64,000 bases of DNA from Vandiemenella viatica (lineage: Eukaryota > Arthropoda > Insecta > Orthoptera > Morabidae): assembly GCA_031002005.1 (NCBI GenBank), contig CM061919.1, forward strand, positions 31,523,088 through 31,587,087, given 5' to 3'. The notes under the pieces were generated by a model that saw only the letters and a list, made by a program, of their open reading frames with translations, was not told where the DNA came from and made no database searches. Within the stretch, counting starts at the first letter, position 1. Each line of letters starts with the position of its first letter. Shown piece after piece: positions 34,186 to 45,062 of the stretch. A program made the position numbers and the translations under genes.

Positions 34186-34744
34186 GTCCCCATATCCCTA
34201 TCTGGAAGCTGACAAATTTATAAAATAGTTGATTCTGTCTCTGTAGCTATTAATAGTAACACCTCGCTACGCCCAATTCATCAAAATCTCAAATGTTCAG
34301 ACTTTTTCCTGATTGTAGTTTTCTTATAAGTATGGATTAGAGGTTGACATCAAACTAAAGGCACAACAGATTTAACAGGTAAGAAGTGAGAAATCTAGAA
34401 GTTCAAATGTCATAGAAGCCTGAAGAAACCATAAATATGGGGTAAGATAAAATTCCAAAAGAGGATGTAATATACTGAAGAATGATAATTAAAGCAATTA
34501 AACAGTGGGATTATGAAAACTGGCTGTACAGAGAAATCACTGAACCAATGATTATAGGAGAAAACATAGGAATTCACAACACCCAACCGTCATATCCCTT
34601 AACTAAAAAGCAACAAATGCAAGAAAACGTAATAAAAACAGATGTGTGCTGAAGTGTAGAAACAGATGCTTCCAAACAGGATTTTGGGGAACATAGATAG
34701 ATAAACAAAACATACTTTCTTTGTTGCTTTACAACTTACACCTC
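34186..34744. other. No clear feature
   Basis: Near 34440-34640 the sequence has a LINE-like feel (GGATGTAATATACTGAAG, ATTAAACAGTGGGATTATG), but no conserved motif can be read. Confidence 0.3.
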
Positions 34745-34915
34745 ATCAATATCGAGGTCATTAGATGTGTGTTAGGATTGCAGACAAGGAATGGGAACGA
34801 ATTCGGACGTGGCATTTTGCAAGAAATGTGCTGCTGGGAAACTACGGAAAGTGGGAAACTGGGTGGCCAGACAGAGATTTGAGCCTGCATTCTCCCAAAT
34901 TCCAAGTTCAAGTAT
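34745..34915 (-). mobile_element. tRNA-derived SINE, family B, diverged copy
   Basis: The order ATCGAGGTCATTAGA ... AAGGAATGGGAACGAATTCG ... GGGAAACTGGGTGGCCAGAC ... GAGATTTGAGCCTGCATTCTC matches the family B copies at 41.9 and 43.7 kb at lower identity. The tRNA-like head is cut shortly after the B-box region. Confidence 0.65.
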
Positions 34916-35714
34916 GTATTGGGAAAAAGACCGAGTAAATACAACAAAAGTAAAACAAATATGAATATAGCAGAACAACAGTCCAAAACAGAATTTAAAA
35001 AAATGGACAATTAGTAGCAAAAATATTTTTTAAAAAGAAGGAGACTTTTAGTATTAAAATTGTTGAAGGCTGAAAACTTTCTAAAACAGTTTACCAAAGT
35101 GAATTTATGGATACCAGATTATCATTGTAGAGATGGACACTGAAAATTAAGTGGACATATTAATTACAAAATGTGCTACTCATTCTGAAAAAGACGAGTA
35201 AAAAAAGTAGTTCCAGGAAAAATTGACCATTTAAGAAAGAATTTTGAGCTGCATTCTATGATGTATGGATATATTTTTTTTTAGTTAGGTTTCCCTTTCT
35301 TTCATACATTTAATTTCCCTTTCTTTTCTTATTTATATCTCCTAGAAGCTGCTTCCATTTTCCTTAGTTGCATCATTTTTAGTTAGGTTGAGCATATAAA
35401 AGGAAAGCAGTGTACAAAAAATAGAGATTAGGATAACAATGACAAGCCAAATTAAAATATAGAGCATAAACCCATTTCATAGCAAAAAAGAGGATAGGAG
35501 GTTAATTTTGGAATGGTGTAGATTTACTTTCTATGTACTCTCTATTTTTAAATCAATGATTAAGTGCATCTTCAAAGAACTCGTCCATTATATAGGCACC
35601 TAATGTGTACTCAAAGATTGAAGTCCTGGAAAGTTTCCTAAGGACATCAAAGGAAATTAGAACTACAACTGACAAAGTCAAGTTACTATTCTAGAAAGCT
35701 AAGCCCCTTCCCCA
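34916..35714. other. No feature seen
   Basis: Contains only a short repeated TTTCCCTTTCTTTC motif (35290-35330). Confidence 0.4.
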
Positions 35715-35925
35715 TCCCTCTGGTTGGGGAAGAGTGGCGGAAAGTTTACCACCTGGGTATGATAGGGGATGGCTGACATGGAAGTCTCTGAATAGGCTCC
35801 GATCAGGAGTGGGAAGATCCAAGGTTAATCTAGTAATATGGGGCAATGCTGTGGTCCAGATCAGACTGTTCAATGCATGCTCCATTGCCAATTCCATTGT
35901 GCAGGACTATTTTTATATAAAGCCT
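35715..35925 (+). pseudogene. C-terminal zinc-binding fragment of a Jockey-like LINE
   Basis: VAESLPPGYDRGWLTWKSLN, RLRSGVGRSKVNLVIWGN (35732-35852) and, after a +1 change, CCGPDQTVQCMLHCQF (35850-35897) reproduce the conserved LNRxRxGxGR ... CxCGxxxQTxxHxxxxCP tail of Jockey-like LINE proteins. The type agrees with the LINE at 25676-28400, whose own tail is not readable. It is a small truncated fragment. Confidence 0.7.
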
Positions 35926-36741
35926 CAGAAAATGAACTGAAAGTGACCAAGTTTTGGTCCACTATAAATTCACGTTTGTTATTTTGTAAATTGTATGTTT
36001 CGGACATTAAAATAAATAAATCTTTAGAATATAAGAAGCTGGTAACTAAGCATCCATATTTTAAAGGTGATATGCAAATAAAGACTGTAAGACTACAGCA
36101 TTATAATTTTTACTGATATAAGAGTAATGGAATATATCAATGGAATTAGAATTAATTCATCTGTGGTATCTTATGCTTGGATTTTTATTAATTCAAAATA
36201 CTGTCCCTTGAAGTTTCCAATTTTATTTATTGCCCTAACCTGCACCACCAATACATAATTTGATGTCAACTACTGAAGATATGAAAGTTTGCTTATAACT
36301 CATAGAAATAAAATGTATCTTCCACTCAATTTTTACAAGAAAGGGGTTACTGGTTAGCCAATATATTTTGACATGTTGCAAACTTGTTTTAAAAAAAGAA
36401 CATCATACATAAAAAAATTAACAACTTTTTTACAATTCTGTTTTCTTCCACAGTTTTAGAGGTATTACTGGATCAATAACATCACAAAATAAAATACAGA
36501 GGAAAGCAATAATACAAGTAATATAGGCATCCTTATTTGGATGCTAATGGTAATGAAACTGCCACTAGTCAATGAAAATAAGCAAGGATAGTGATAAGCA
36601 ACTCACTGGATGATCCTTTCAGATAATACAGATTGCAACATAATTAGTCCATTACAGGTTTTCTCTGTAAGGCCGCCATGGAGAATTTTTTTTAACCTTT
36701 CATCTAAGGACGATTATAAATACAACTGCTGAATCAGAATG
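35926..36741. other. No feature seen
   Basis: AT-rich sequence with no recognised feature. Confidence 0.4.
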
Positions 36742-37242
36742 CAAGGGCATATCCAGGTACACTACTGGGGGGGGGGGGGGGGCAAGTTTTGAACTAGGGG
36801 AGGATGGGGGGGCAACTGATATTGGTGTTTAGGAAGTGGGGTGGGGGATTGAAACATGACGATTTCTTACAAAATGAAACACAAACCTATTGAGGAAACT
36901 ATTTTTACTATTGATTAACATAGTAATCCAACCACTTTTCTAAGGACCTGCTATGTAGTTAAGATCACAACTCAATTATAGTTTTTTTATGTAAATATTA
37001 ATCGTCTTGGATTCTCAGAAAATTTTTCATGAACATTGTTTGTCAACCTCTCATGGAATTCTATCATGAAATTTCTATGCACACTCATTAGGCATAATCC
37101 AGTCAATCTTTCCTCTCCCATAGTGCTCCTGTGCCAGTTCTTCACCCGGCAAAGCGTACTGAAGGCAACTTGATTTTTCTTCTGGGGGGGAGGGGCAGCA
37201 GCCGCCCCCTCCCCCCCCAGCCCCTTGCCGGATACGCCCATG
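36742..37242 (-). mobile_element. Short hAT derivative with C-terminal transposase domain
   Basis: The ends CAAGGGCATATCC and, inverted, CATGGGCGTATCC are both followed by long G-tracts. The flanks TCAGAATG (36734-36741) and GCTGAATG (37243-37250) agree at six of eight positions, fitting an aged 8-bp hAT duplication. The minus-strand frame 37180-36990 encodes AFSTLCRVKNWHRSTMGEER, LTGLCLMSVHRN and a terminal RRLIF. This is the hAT dimerisation domain in the form seen in ZMYM/THAP-type hATs. The rest of the transposase is deleted, giving a 0.5-kb derivative. Confidence 0.75.
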
Positions 37243-38036
37243 GCTGAATGGATTTACAGGCTTAATGGAATAACAAGACTGATGACACACTTTTCATGTA
37301 GGTGTTTTTATTTTGACAATTCTTCATTAAAAAAACACGGACAGGCATCAGTTTGGTCCAGAGGTACTACAGCACTTATTAAAAAGAATTTCTGCAACAA
37401 CTGTAAAACTTTTAAGAAATATTGACGAAGACTCTTTCTGCTTGCCATTTCTGTGTGCTTAAATAGGTGCTAGAGGAACATCCAGAAGACAATTAAGAGT
37501 GCTAACAGACATTTCTTGACTGCTAATAATCATGATGTCAGTCAAATTCATACAAAAATAATTACAACTTGTACAAAATTACTCACAATCATCAACACCT
37601 TAAAATGAAAATTAAAGCTATTTACATGCACTTAAACATAAAATGGTTGACATAAACCACTCCAAATATCTCAAAATCTCCCTCAAAACACCGTGGCCGA
37701 TATCAATATTCATAAATACAAGTTTTCAATTAATATTTCACACATTATACTACTACTGATCAAATTGCACATAAATTTCACCTCACTATACTTAATTCCT
37801 CCGATTAAAATTCAAAGGTTGCTGGGTTTTAGGGCTGCTGTGGCAAGGGGAAAGACGTGTACACATCAAGACCTATCGATTTCATGTGATTACTGTACAG
37901 CCCTGGATTACTAAAGACATTAGTAATGAAGCCAGTTCGCAAAGGAAATATATATATTGAGCTTAATTATAGGGAGTAACAGCAATCAATATACTGTTGA
38001 AATACACCATTTGTAACTTGAATATAAGATTAGTCA
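37243..38036. other. No feature seen
   Basis: AT-rich sequence. The small open frames have no recognisable product. Confidence 0.4.
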
Positions 38037-38374
38037 TTGGAAGTGTCTGTAAATTACGTAACCATTTTTGCAACCTGTGTACTCCCTCCCCCTACATTGC
38101 CCAACCTGCCTCCCCCCCTTTTTTTACGTAGCTGGTAGCTTTCTTCCCTATTGATTCCAGAAGACATTTTGTACTATATCTCATCAGACTATCATAAATT
38201 ACATACAGAGATAATTAAATTATGGAAATAAATATTCGCATGCTGTTGTGCATTTTGTACCTCATTGTAAATGCAACAAATAATATAAATGGAACCCCCC
38301 CTCACCCTTTTAGCTTCCCAGCCAACCTCTCAACCTTCTAGATTGGGCTATGTAGTTTATGGACACTCCACTTT
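38037..38374. mobile_element. MITE with GTGTC...ATTACGTA-type ends
   Basis: The left end GGAAGTGTCTGTAAATTACG and the right end, inverted, GGAGTGTCCATAAACTACAT match at most positions. The 340-bp interior has C-rich tracts and no coding frame. A similar end occurs at 11206. The target duplication is unclear, so the superfamily is not assigned. Confidence 0.55.
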
Positions 38375-38646
38375 CTATATTCTCATTTTATGTGGCAACT
38401 GATTTATACAGAAAAATAAACTTTATTTTTCATTGCTCTTTCAAACAATGTAAACACAGCAGTTTTTTTAGTCTATAGATTACCACAGATGAAGGTAGGA
38501 GGGCCGGACGTCACAAACACATTATAATATTTTCATTCGTAACCTTAATCATGCGAGAGGTGAGTCATCTAACGTGGTAAGATCAGGAGTTATCATAATT
38601 CATATGGCAGGCTCCAATAATTAAGGTTACATACCGAAATATTAGA

Positions 38647-38661
38647 GAGAGAGAGAGACAG

Positions 38662-38697
<36 letters not shown>

Positions 38698-38699
38698 TG
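38647..38699. repeat. (GA)n and (GT)n microsatellites
   Basis: A short GA run is followed by a GT run of about 14 units. Confidence 0.9.
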
Positions 38700-38764
38700 T
38701 GATTTCTTGTGTTTACCTCGCCCTCATGCCTCCTATGATATATGTGATAGGTTACTTCTTTTCC

Positions 38765-40003
38765 CTATCTAGTATACATTATTTCTATAAAGTTATTTTT
38801 TTAATCACAAGCCATAATCTCCCTTCATACCTACCCAATCGATATGTGAGGTATCATTTTAAAGATTAAGGTGTCCGCATTGATCATAACATATTTTAAG
38901 AAAGTAATTTTTTTTAAATACGACCCTTAAAGGGAAAAAAGTCAATATTTCTAAAATACTTTTTTTGTGTCACAAGCCATGAATCTCTCTGGATACATAA
39001 CTGAAATCGTTAAATGACGTATCGTTTCAAAGATTAAGATCTCCACCTTGGTGATATTGTATATTAAGACAGGAATTTGACCCTTAAAAGGAAAAATATC
39101 AATATTTCTGCAATGCGCTTTTGTGTCACAAGCAATTTGTTTCCCTTGATATCTAACCGATATAGATATAAGAGGTATTATTTTAATGATTAAGGTCTCT
39201 GCCGTGTCACATCATATTTTAACAAAGTAATTTTTCGGAATTCGACCCAGGAGGGGCAAAATTATCATTATTTCCATAATTTTTTTTGTCACAAGCTATT
39301 TATTTCCCCTGATATTTAATCAAAATTGAAAAATGAGGTATTATTTGAGAGAATAAAGGACTTTCCTTTGGTCAAATCACATTTCAAGAAAGGAAGTTTT
39401 CGGAATACGACCCTTAAAGGGCAAAAGTATCAATATTTCAACAACGCATTTTTAGTGTCACGAGTCATTTATCTTCATTGATATCTAACGGATCTACAAA
39501 AATATTGTTTTAAAGATTAAGGTCTTCATCGTAATCACATCATATTTTAAGAAAGGAATTTTTCGGAATTCGACCCTTTAAGAGCAAAATTATCATTAAT
39601 TCCGTAAGGTATAGTTTTGTCACAAGCTATTTCTTGATATCTAAATCGACGCATTTTTGTGTCATGAGCCACTTATCTCCTTTGATATCTAACCGATACA
39701 GAAAAATGAGGTATCATTTTAAAGGTTAAGGTCTCTGCCGTGGTGACGACATATTTTAAGAAAGGAATTTTTCAGAATTCGACCCTTTAAGGGCAAAAGT
39801 ACTAACTGTGAATGTAGTGCATTACGAGACAGTTCAGAGCCAAGCCGCTAGATAGCAGCACCACAGTTCATAAGATATGAATAAACTGCTTCATTGGCGT
39901 CAAATTTTACTATGTATCTATTACACTAAACAAATGAAGCAGTTCTTTTTTCATCCTATTACAAACCCATTGTATTTGTGAAATTTTTGCATGGATCATC
40001 TAG
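38765..40003 (+). repeat. Tandem array 2, ~170-bp unit, same family and terminus as array 1
   Basis: About six diverged units share all landmarks of the 29285-30627 array: GACCCTTAAAGGG, TATCTCCCTTGATATCTA-type, CATATTTTAAGAAAGGAATT and TTTTGTGTCACAAGC. The right flank after the last unit (39800-39960) is unique. The end TTTTTGCATGGATCATCTAG then T (40003/40004) repeats that of array 1. Both arrays have the same orientation, so they look like two insertions of one element with an internal satellite rather than pieces of one satellite block. Confidence 0.78.
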
Positions 40004-40127
40004 TCCTATCTTATTTTTGGTGTGTAGCGGTAGTTTCAGTGGCACCATCATCCAATTTCAAGTACACTTAGGCATTCACACAGGTTACACCATACTTCCT
40101 AGGATTTTAGGTAATGTTAATAATGAA

Positions 40128-40268
40128 AGATAGGGAAAATAACCACTGACTCGCCAAAGTTGAAGGCTGCATTGAGTGAAAAACATGAGACGATCAAAAA
40201 CACATACAATATTTCAGTTTAACATCTTATTCATGTGATAGGCATTGGTCCGTTAGTTATGGGAGCTA
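40128..40268 (+). repeat. Dispersed repeat interrupted by a mariner
   Basis: GATAGGGAAAATAACCACTG and CGCCAAAGTTGAAGGCTGC match the units near 18170 and 18412. The sequence GGAGCTACAG that follows in the 18.3-kb copy is here cut at its TA by the mariner at 40269. Confidence 0.5.
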
Positions 40269-41206
40269 CAGGGTGCATTCCAAAAGTAATGCAATTGAAA
40301 TGCCCGCACCACTTCTATTGGTTGGAGTGAGATCGAACCACTTGGAGTAGGAGGGGGGGGGGGGAAGGGGGGACGCTAAGCTTTGGTGCAAAACCAGTTT
40401 CAGTACTCTCCAAGCTGTGGAAGCAGCAAGACATCAGTTATTGTGAACCTCTGCGCGCCGACCGTGTCACGAAAAAAATGGAATCAACGATGTCAAGTTA
40501 ACTTTTGTAGCATGTTGAATTTGAACCTCATTATTTGGACAACGTCATCACTGGTGATAAAACCTAGGTTTTTGAATACGATTCAGAAACAAAATGCCAA
40601 AGCTGTGAGTGACACACCGACCAGTCCCCCAATCCCAAAAAGGAAAGAATGAGAAAATGAAAAATGAAAACAATGCTCATTGTCTTTTTTGACAGCAAAG
40701 GAGTGGTCCATAAGAAGTTTTTTCCTCAATGACAGTCAGTTAACGCTGCCTCCTACGTGGGTGTACTGGAAAGACTCCAAAAAAGGGCTATCAGGATGAA
40801 GAAAGACATCTCCGCTACCTCGCAACTCCATCACGACAACGTGCTTTGCCACAACGCGCTATGAGTCCGTGAGTTCCTGGCAGAACACCAGGTACCAACG
40901 CTACCCTACCCACCCTACTTCCCTGATGTCGCCCCAGCAGACTTCTTTTTGTTCCCTCGGATTAAGGCAGCCCTGAAAGGAACCTGTTTTTCGTCCATAG
41001 AAGACATCCAATCAGCCGTGATGAAGTCATCGCGATAGGTCCCCGAAGACGCCTTCCAGGGCGCGTACCGGTCATGGCAGAGTCGCTGGAAAAAATGTGT
41101 AGAAGCCCAAGGAAAGTACTTTGAAGAATTTTCAGTGTTTGTGCAAATCTGTTCAATAAACTACTTTCAAAAAAAAATAATTGCATTACTTTCAGAATGC
41201 CCCTTG
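40269..41206 (+). mobile_element. Internally deleted mariner with both terminal repeats
   Basis: The left end CAGGGTGCATTCCAAAAGTA and the inverted right end CAAGGGGCATTCTGAAAGTA, both continuing ATGCAATT, lie between TA dinucleotides at 40267-40268 and 41207-41208. At 938 bp it is about 350 bp shorter than a full mariner, with the N-terminal part of the transposase deleted. Confidence 0.92.
40383..41165 (+). pseudogene. Mariner transposase remnant (DD34D spacing kept)
   Basis: After a deleted N-terminus, several frames give VITGDKTWVFEYDSETKC (first Asp), TMLIVFFDSKGVVHK, NAASYVGVLERLQKRA, LHHDNVLCHNAL (second Asp) and LPYPPYFPDVAPADFFLFPR (third Asp). There are 34 positions between the last two Asp, counting a TGA stop. 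The sequence type differs clearly from the transposase at 5816-6862, so two mariner lineages are present. Frameshifts and stops inactivate it. Confidence 0.9.
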
Positions 41207-41208
41207 TA

Positions 41209-41479
41209 TTCACAGGTTGAAGTTTATTCCACGACTGTCTAGGCAGTGGAATAGAGGGTAAGGTTGAAGGCGAACTGTTAAGAAGTGAACTATCAATATG
41301 TTGGAAAAGACTAAGACGTTACATAAATTTATGTATTAGACGTTAGGATAGGTGAATCAGCCACCACTTACCTTTAGATGATGGATTTGGGGAGTGAACA
41401 TATATAAAAGACAAAAACATGTATTACATAGGAATTTTCGGATCTAACTCTTTATCAACTGGAGAACATTACACAGCGG
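41209..41479. other. No feature seen
   Basis: Flank of the mariner. No recognised content. Confidence 0.35.
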
Positions 41480-42150
41480 GGTGTTGTTGGAGACTGCCTC
41501 ACAGAAAGTTTGTTGCCGGGAAAATGGTAGGAGAGGGACAGTGATTCAGAGCTAATACCCAAGCACTGATAAATATCAAATGTTATCTCTGGTAGGCGGA
41601 AAGAACAAAATGATGATGAAATCTAAAAACAAATAAGAAAAAATAAGTAATTAAAAACATTAAACTAAAGATTATATTTAGTTAAACACCACATCTGGTT
41701 AGTTGTGGTTCAATTTAGGTAGTGGGGATAGCGGCAAGGAGAGGATAAGGAAGAAGTAAACATAAATATAAATAATTACATTGATGATCAGTTATTATCT
41801 TAAGCTGAGACCATTTTTCTTTTATCTGCTTAATGTCTCTCTAACAGTGAGGTCTTTAGAGATGGGAAAGGATGGGGGGCAAGGAATGGGAAGGAATTCG
41901 GCCATGGCCTTTTGAAGGAAGCATCCCGGCATTTGCCTGGAGTGATTTGGGAAATCATGGAAAACCCAAATCTGGATGCTTGGACGGGGATTCGAACCGC
42001 CATCCTCCCAAATGCAAGGCCAGAACGCTAGCCGTTACACCACCACACCCGGTAAAGCTGAGACCAGCTGGTTGTCTTGTGTCCAGTTTGTACTGGTAGG
42101 CAAGTTCCCACCAACTGAATTAAGAGGAGCTGCTGCTATTAGTGAGGATT
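41480..42150 (+). repeat. Dispersed repeat R, copy 1, carrying a SINE
   Basis: The parts left and right of the SINE match the reverse complement of 51020-51285: GAGACTGCCT, GTGGTTCAATTTAGG, GTAGTGGGGAT, GAGACCAG, GTTTGTACTGGTAGGCAAGT and CTGAATTAAGAGGAGCTG. R is non-coding and of unknown class. The inverted copy near 51 kb lacks the SINE and so gives its empty site. Confidence 0.75.
41814..42054 (-). mobile_element. tRNA-derived SINE, family B, full copy with target duplication
   Basis: AAGCTGAGACCA occurs at 41802-41813 and 42055-42066. Between them, read on the minus strand, are a tRNA-like head (GTGTAACGGCTAGCGTTCTG; B box GGTTCGAATCCCC), a conserved body (inverse of GGAAGGAATTCGGCCATGGC) and an A-rich tail. 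The length is about 241 bp. RNA polymerase III transcription and LINE-driven retroposition are inferred from the family type. Confidence 0.88.
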
Positions 42151-42672
42151 CTGATAGCATGGACTGTGAAACAAGAGTTGAAATTCTTCATGTCTTAGTA
42201 GATGGCATGGACAGCTACTGGGTGCTTTGGGTTGTGTGTGAATACCACCTGTCAGTGGTCATTTATTCCTATAGAAAGTGGAATTGTAGTCCAACCTAGA
42301 TATAAAGCCAGGCAGTAGTTGGATATCAACTGGTTACATGGGAAGTTTCACAGGTGGCATGTCCTAAGGTTGGAACGTTTTCCTAGTGATACGGTTGGTG
42401 AAAGTGGTGGTGGGATGGTGTATGTTGCACATCTTGGAGTGGGGTCTATAGCATTGGAAAGAGCCTTAGAGCTGACTGTTGCGATCAGGAAGACTGTGGT
42501 CTAGAAGTTGGCTGAGATTAGGAGGCATGCTGAAACAAATTTTGGGAGGGGCAGCGAGGATTTTGGGAAGAATAGATCTTACTTCTGGGCAGGTTTACAG
42601 AAAATGATAACCCTACCCAAGGAGTCTGCTAATGGAGGGTTTCATGTGGACTGAAGAGGAGAGGTAGCCACG
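42151..42672. other. Unassigned, unusually GC- and G-rich for the window
   Basis: An open frame at 42319-42504 has no recognisable product. The segment may belong to repeat R or to the Helitron-flanking DNA. No second copy was found in the window. Confidence 0.35.
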
Positions 42673-43110
42673 TCTATACTAATTAGTGACTGACCGAAGG
42701 TCATTTTTTGGCCGAAGCCGAATGTTCGGCTCTTGGGATAACCTTCGGCCATAGCCGAAGGTTCAAAAATAATTATATGTCTTAGAACACAAAGTATATA
42801 TGACATGCACATACCGAACTGTAATTTTGTTTTATATGTAGTATTGTTGATATAAATTGCACCTTTACAACAATTTTAAACACAGTATTTAATATTTATT
42901 TATTAGAAAAAAATAAAACACTAAAATAGCAACAATAAAAAGAAATTATAAAATTTAACAGTAACCGCCCAAATTAAAATAATTTTTCTCGTGGATTAAA
43001 TTAATAATTGATTATTTGTAGTTTTAGCTTTGGTAAATCAAATACATGTTAGCTTAAATACAATAATACTGTCATTTGTTAACAACTATAAAAAACAAGT
43101 TTCAATCTTC

Positions 43111-44250
43111 TTACCTAACATAAATTATTCTAGCTTTTAAAATAGGATATATATTAGCGGTCATCTGCAGCAAAGGTTCTTTTAAATAACAAATAAAATG
43201 TTCTTCAAACGGCAGGTGACCGCTGTCCGAATATTCCAATTCATTCTCAGTCAAAGCCATTTTGTTAAGGATATCCCATAAATCGTCTGTTGGGGAGTTA
43301 GTTCCAGTAGTAGAATTTGATGTTGAACAGAAGGGTCCAGGATTACCAACATCCATATCCAAATGACTCATTTTATTTGTTGTTGTCAGTGCACAGTTTT
43401 GTCGTAGAAATGCCAAAATTTCAGTCTTCGTATTTACAATTTTGTAGCTAGTCAATTACTCAGTTTTAAACTGTGAATTGATTACAGCGGCAATCAACAA
43501 ACGTAAGGTTTTTCTTGAGAAAGCAGATTTCCTGTTAACAGACCCACACAAGCGGCTTTTGATTTTATTTTTTATTGTATTTACATCTCTCAACAGCGAG
43601 GTCTTTAGAGACGGGAAAGGAGGGGGGGCAGGAATGGGAAGGAATTCGGCCATGGCCTTTTGAAGGAAGCATCCCGGCATTTGCCTGGAGTGATTTGGGA
43701 AACCATGGGAAACCCAAATCTGGATGCCTGGACGGGGATCGAACCGCCGTCCTCCCGAATGCGAGGCGAGAACGCTATCCGTTACACCGCCACGCACGGT
43801 GCGGCTTTTGAGCAGTACTATATGATCAATCTTCATCCTTCTGAGCAAGTTTTGAATTTCAGATGGCAATCAATAATATAATTAAAGATATTGATGATGA
43901 ATCGCTAGGAATATAAGTTGTTGCTTGATAAAAATACTTCAGTATAAATACAAAATTGTTCATTTGTATCCATTCTTCTGCAGTCGGAATTTCTATTCCA
44001 CCACATTCTGACATATACAGATTTACTACATTTTTCTGTTCCGTTTATTAAGATATTGATTGGCTTGTCCACTCTTCTTATGCTTTAAGACACTTTTTCA
44101 CTATTGCCACTATAGCAATATCTTTAAAAATTACATCGTGAATCATGAGCTGTAGTGTGTGAGCAACACAACCAATAAAAATGAAGTTTCCACAGCGCGT
44201 GGTTGCATTTATATTTGAAGCATTATTAAGTATACCCCTATGGATATTTT
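43111..44250 (-). pseudogene. hAT transposase remnant, copy 1
   Basis: Minus-strand pieces in order: FIFIGCVAHTLQLMIHDVIF (about 44190, the hAT AHTLQL block); EIPTAEEWIQMNNFVFILK (about 44000); NLLRRMKIDHIVLLKSR up to the SINE; then SRLCGSVNRKSAFSRKTLR and LLIAAVINSQFKTE (the usual LDPRFK block is degraded to INSQFK); and finally a 114-residue open tail, 43455-43111. The order matches copy 2 at 49685-50355. Frameshifts, a stop and a SINE inactivate it. Confidence 0.8.
43563..43800 (-). mobile_element. tRNA-derived SINE, family B, inserted in hAT copy 1
   Basis: The 11-bp duplication GCGGCTTTTGA stands at 43552-43562 and 43801-43811. hAT copy 2 has the uninterrupted site at about 49946-49956. 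On the minus strand the 238-bp SINE reads GGTGTAACGGATAGCGTTCT (A-box region), GGCGGTTCGATCCCCG (perfect B box GGTTCGANNCC) and ends in an AAATACAATAAAAAATAAAA tail. The head resembles a tRNA with a possible Arg-like D-arm, but the parent tRNA is not certain. Confidence 0.93.
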
Positions 44251-45000
44251 CTTTTGTATTGCATTTGCTAACAGTTTCAGTAATTTTTTGTGCAATATAT
44301 TACCCTGTATGATCTTCTTCCTACACACTACCTGCCAGTTTATTTTTTTTCCTTTTGGAGCATTTGGAAATGCTATGTGCCATGACACTCAGAAACGCGT
44401 TTGCTTGATAACTTCATATGTTCGTGGTAAAACTGATCCATTTAGCTTTTTAAAAAATCAATGTAACTTTAATGTTTACTTTTTCGTATGTAGCTGGCAT
44501 TAAAGACTTTCTGAAATATTTCTCTCACTTTTGTTTGTACTTTGGTCGGGTCTAAAGCTTAGTAAAATTAAGTCTGGGAAGTGCTTCTCCTTCAAAGAGG
44601 TTGTACGGAAATTTTTTTACAATGACAAGGTCCCAAACGTAATACATTAATCCACAAAGAAATCTGATGATTATCGGGCCATGGTGGTGCTACTTTTTTT
44701 TCTACGATATCGCGTAAAGTGGATCGTTAAACTTCCTTTTAAAAATCTTGGGGTGCATACAAGATCTCAGATTTCTTAAATTTAATCACACTTTAGTGTT
44801 TTACACTGGCTTTTCAATAGACTTCCCACTCAGTTTTATGATTTTTTCCCAAATGGTTTGTTATCTTTGCTATCGTCTGTTGGCGCACTATGTTGACGGT
44901 ATTCGTAAAGTTGGTTCATTTTCGGCAGCTGGATGTGAAACTTTGGCTTCGGCCAAAGATTCGGCTGAATTTGGCCAAAGCTGAATGTGCGGCCAAAGGT

Positions 45001-45062
<62 letters not shown>

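Noticed and set aside
29285..40003. CRISPR-like regularly spaced repeats
   Set aside because: Units are about 170 bases, diverged along their whole length, with no conserved short repeat and unique spacers; the DNA is eukaryotic.
41872..42299. Open frames of 75 and 107 codons on the plus strand
   Set aside because: They lie on the non-coding strand of a tRNA-derived SINE; similar frames recur in the 43.6-kb SINE copy.
43740..43800. Functional tRNA gene on the minus strand
   Set aside because: The A and B boxes are present but the acceptor stem does not pair and the sequence continues into a SINE body with a tail and target duplication.
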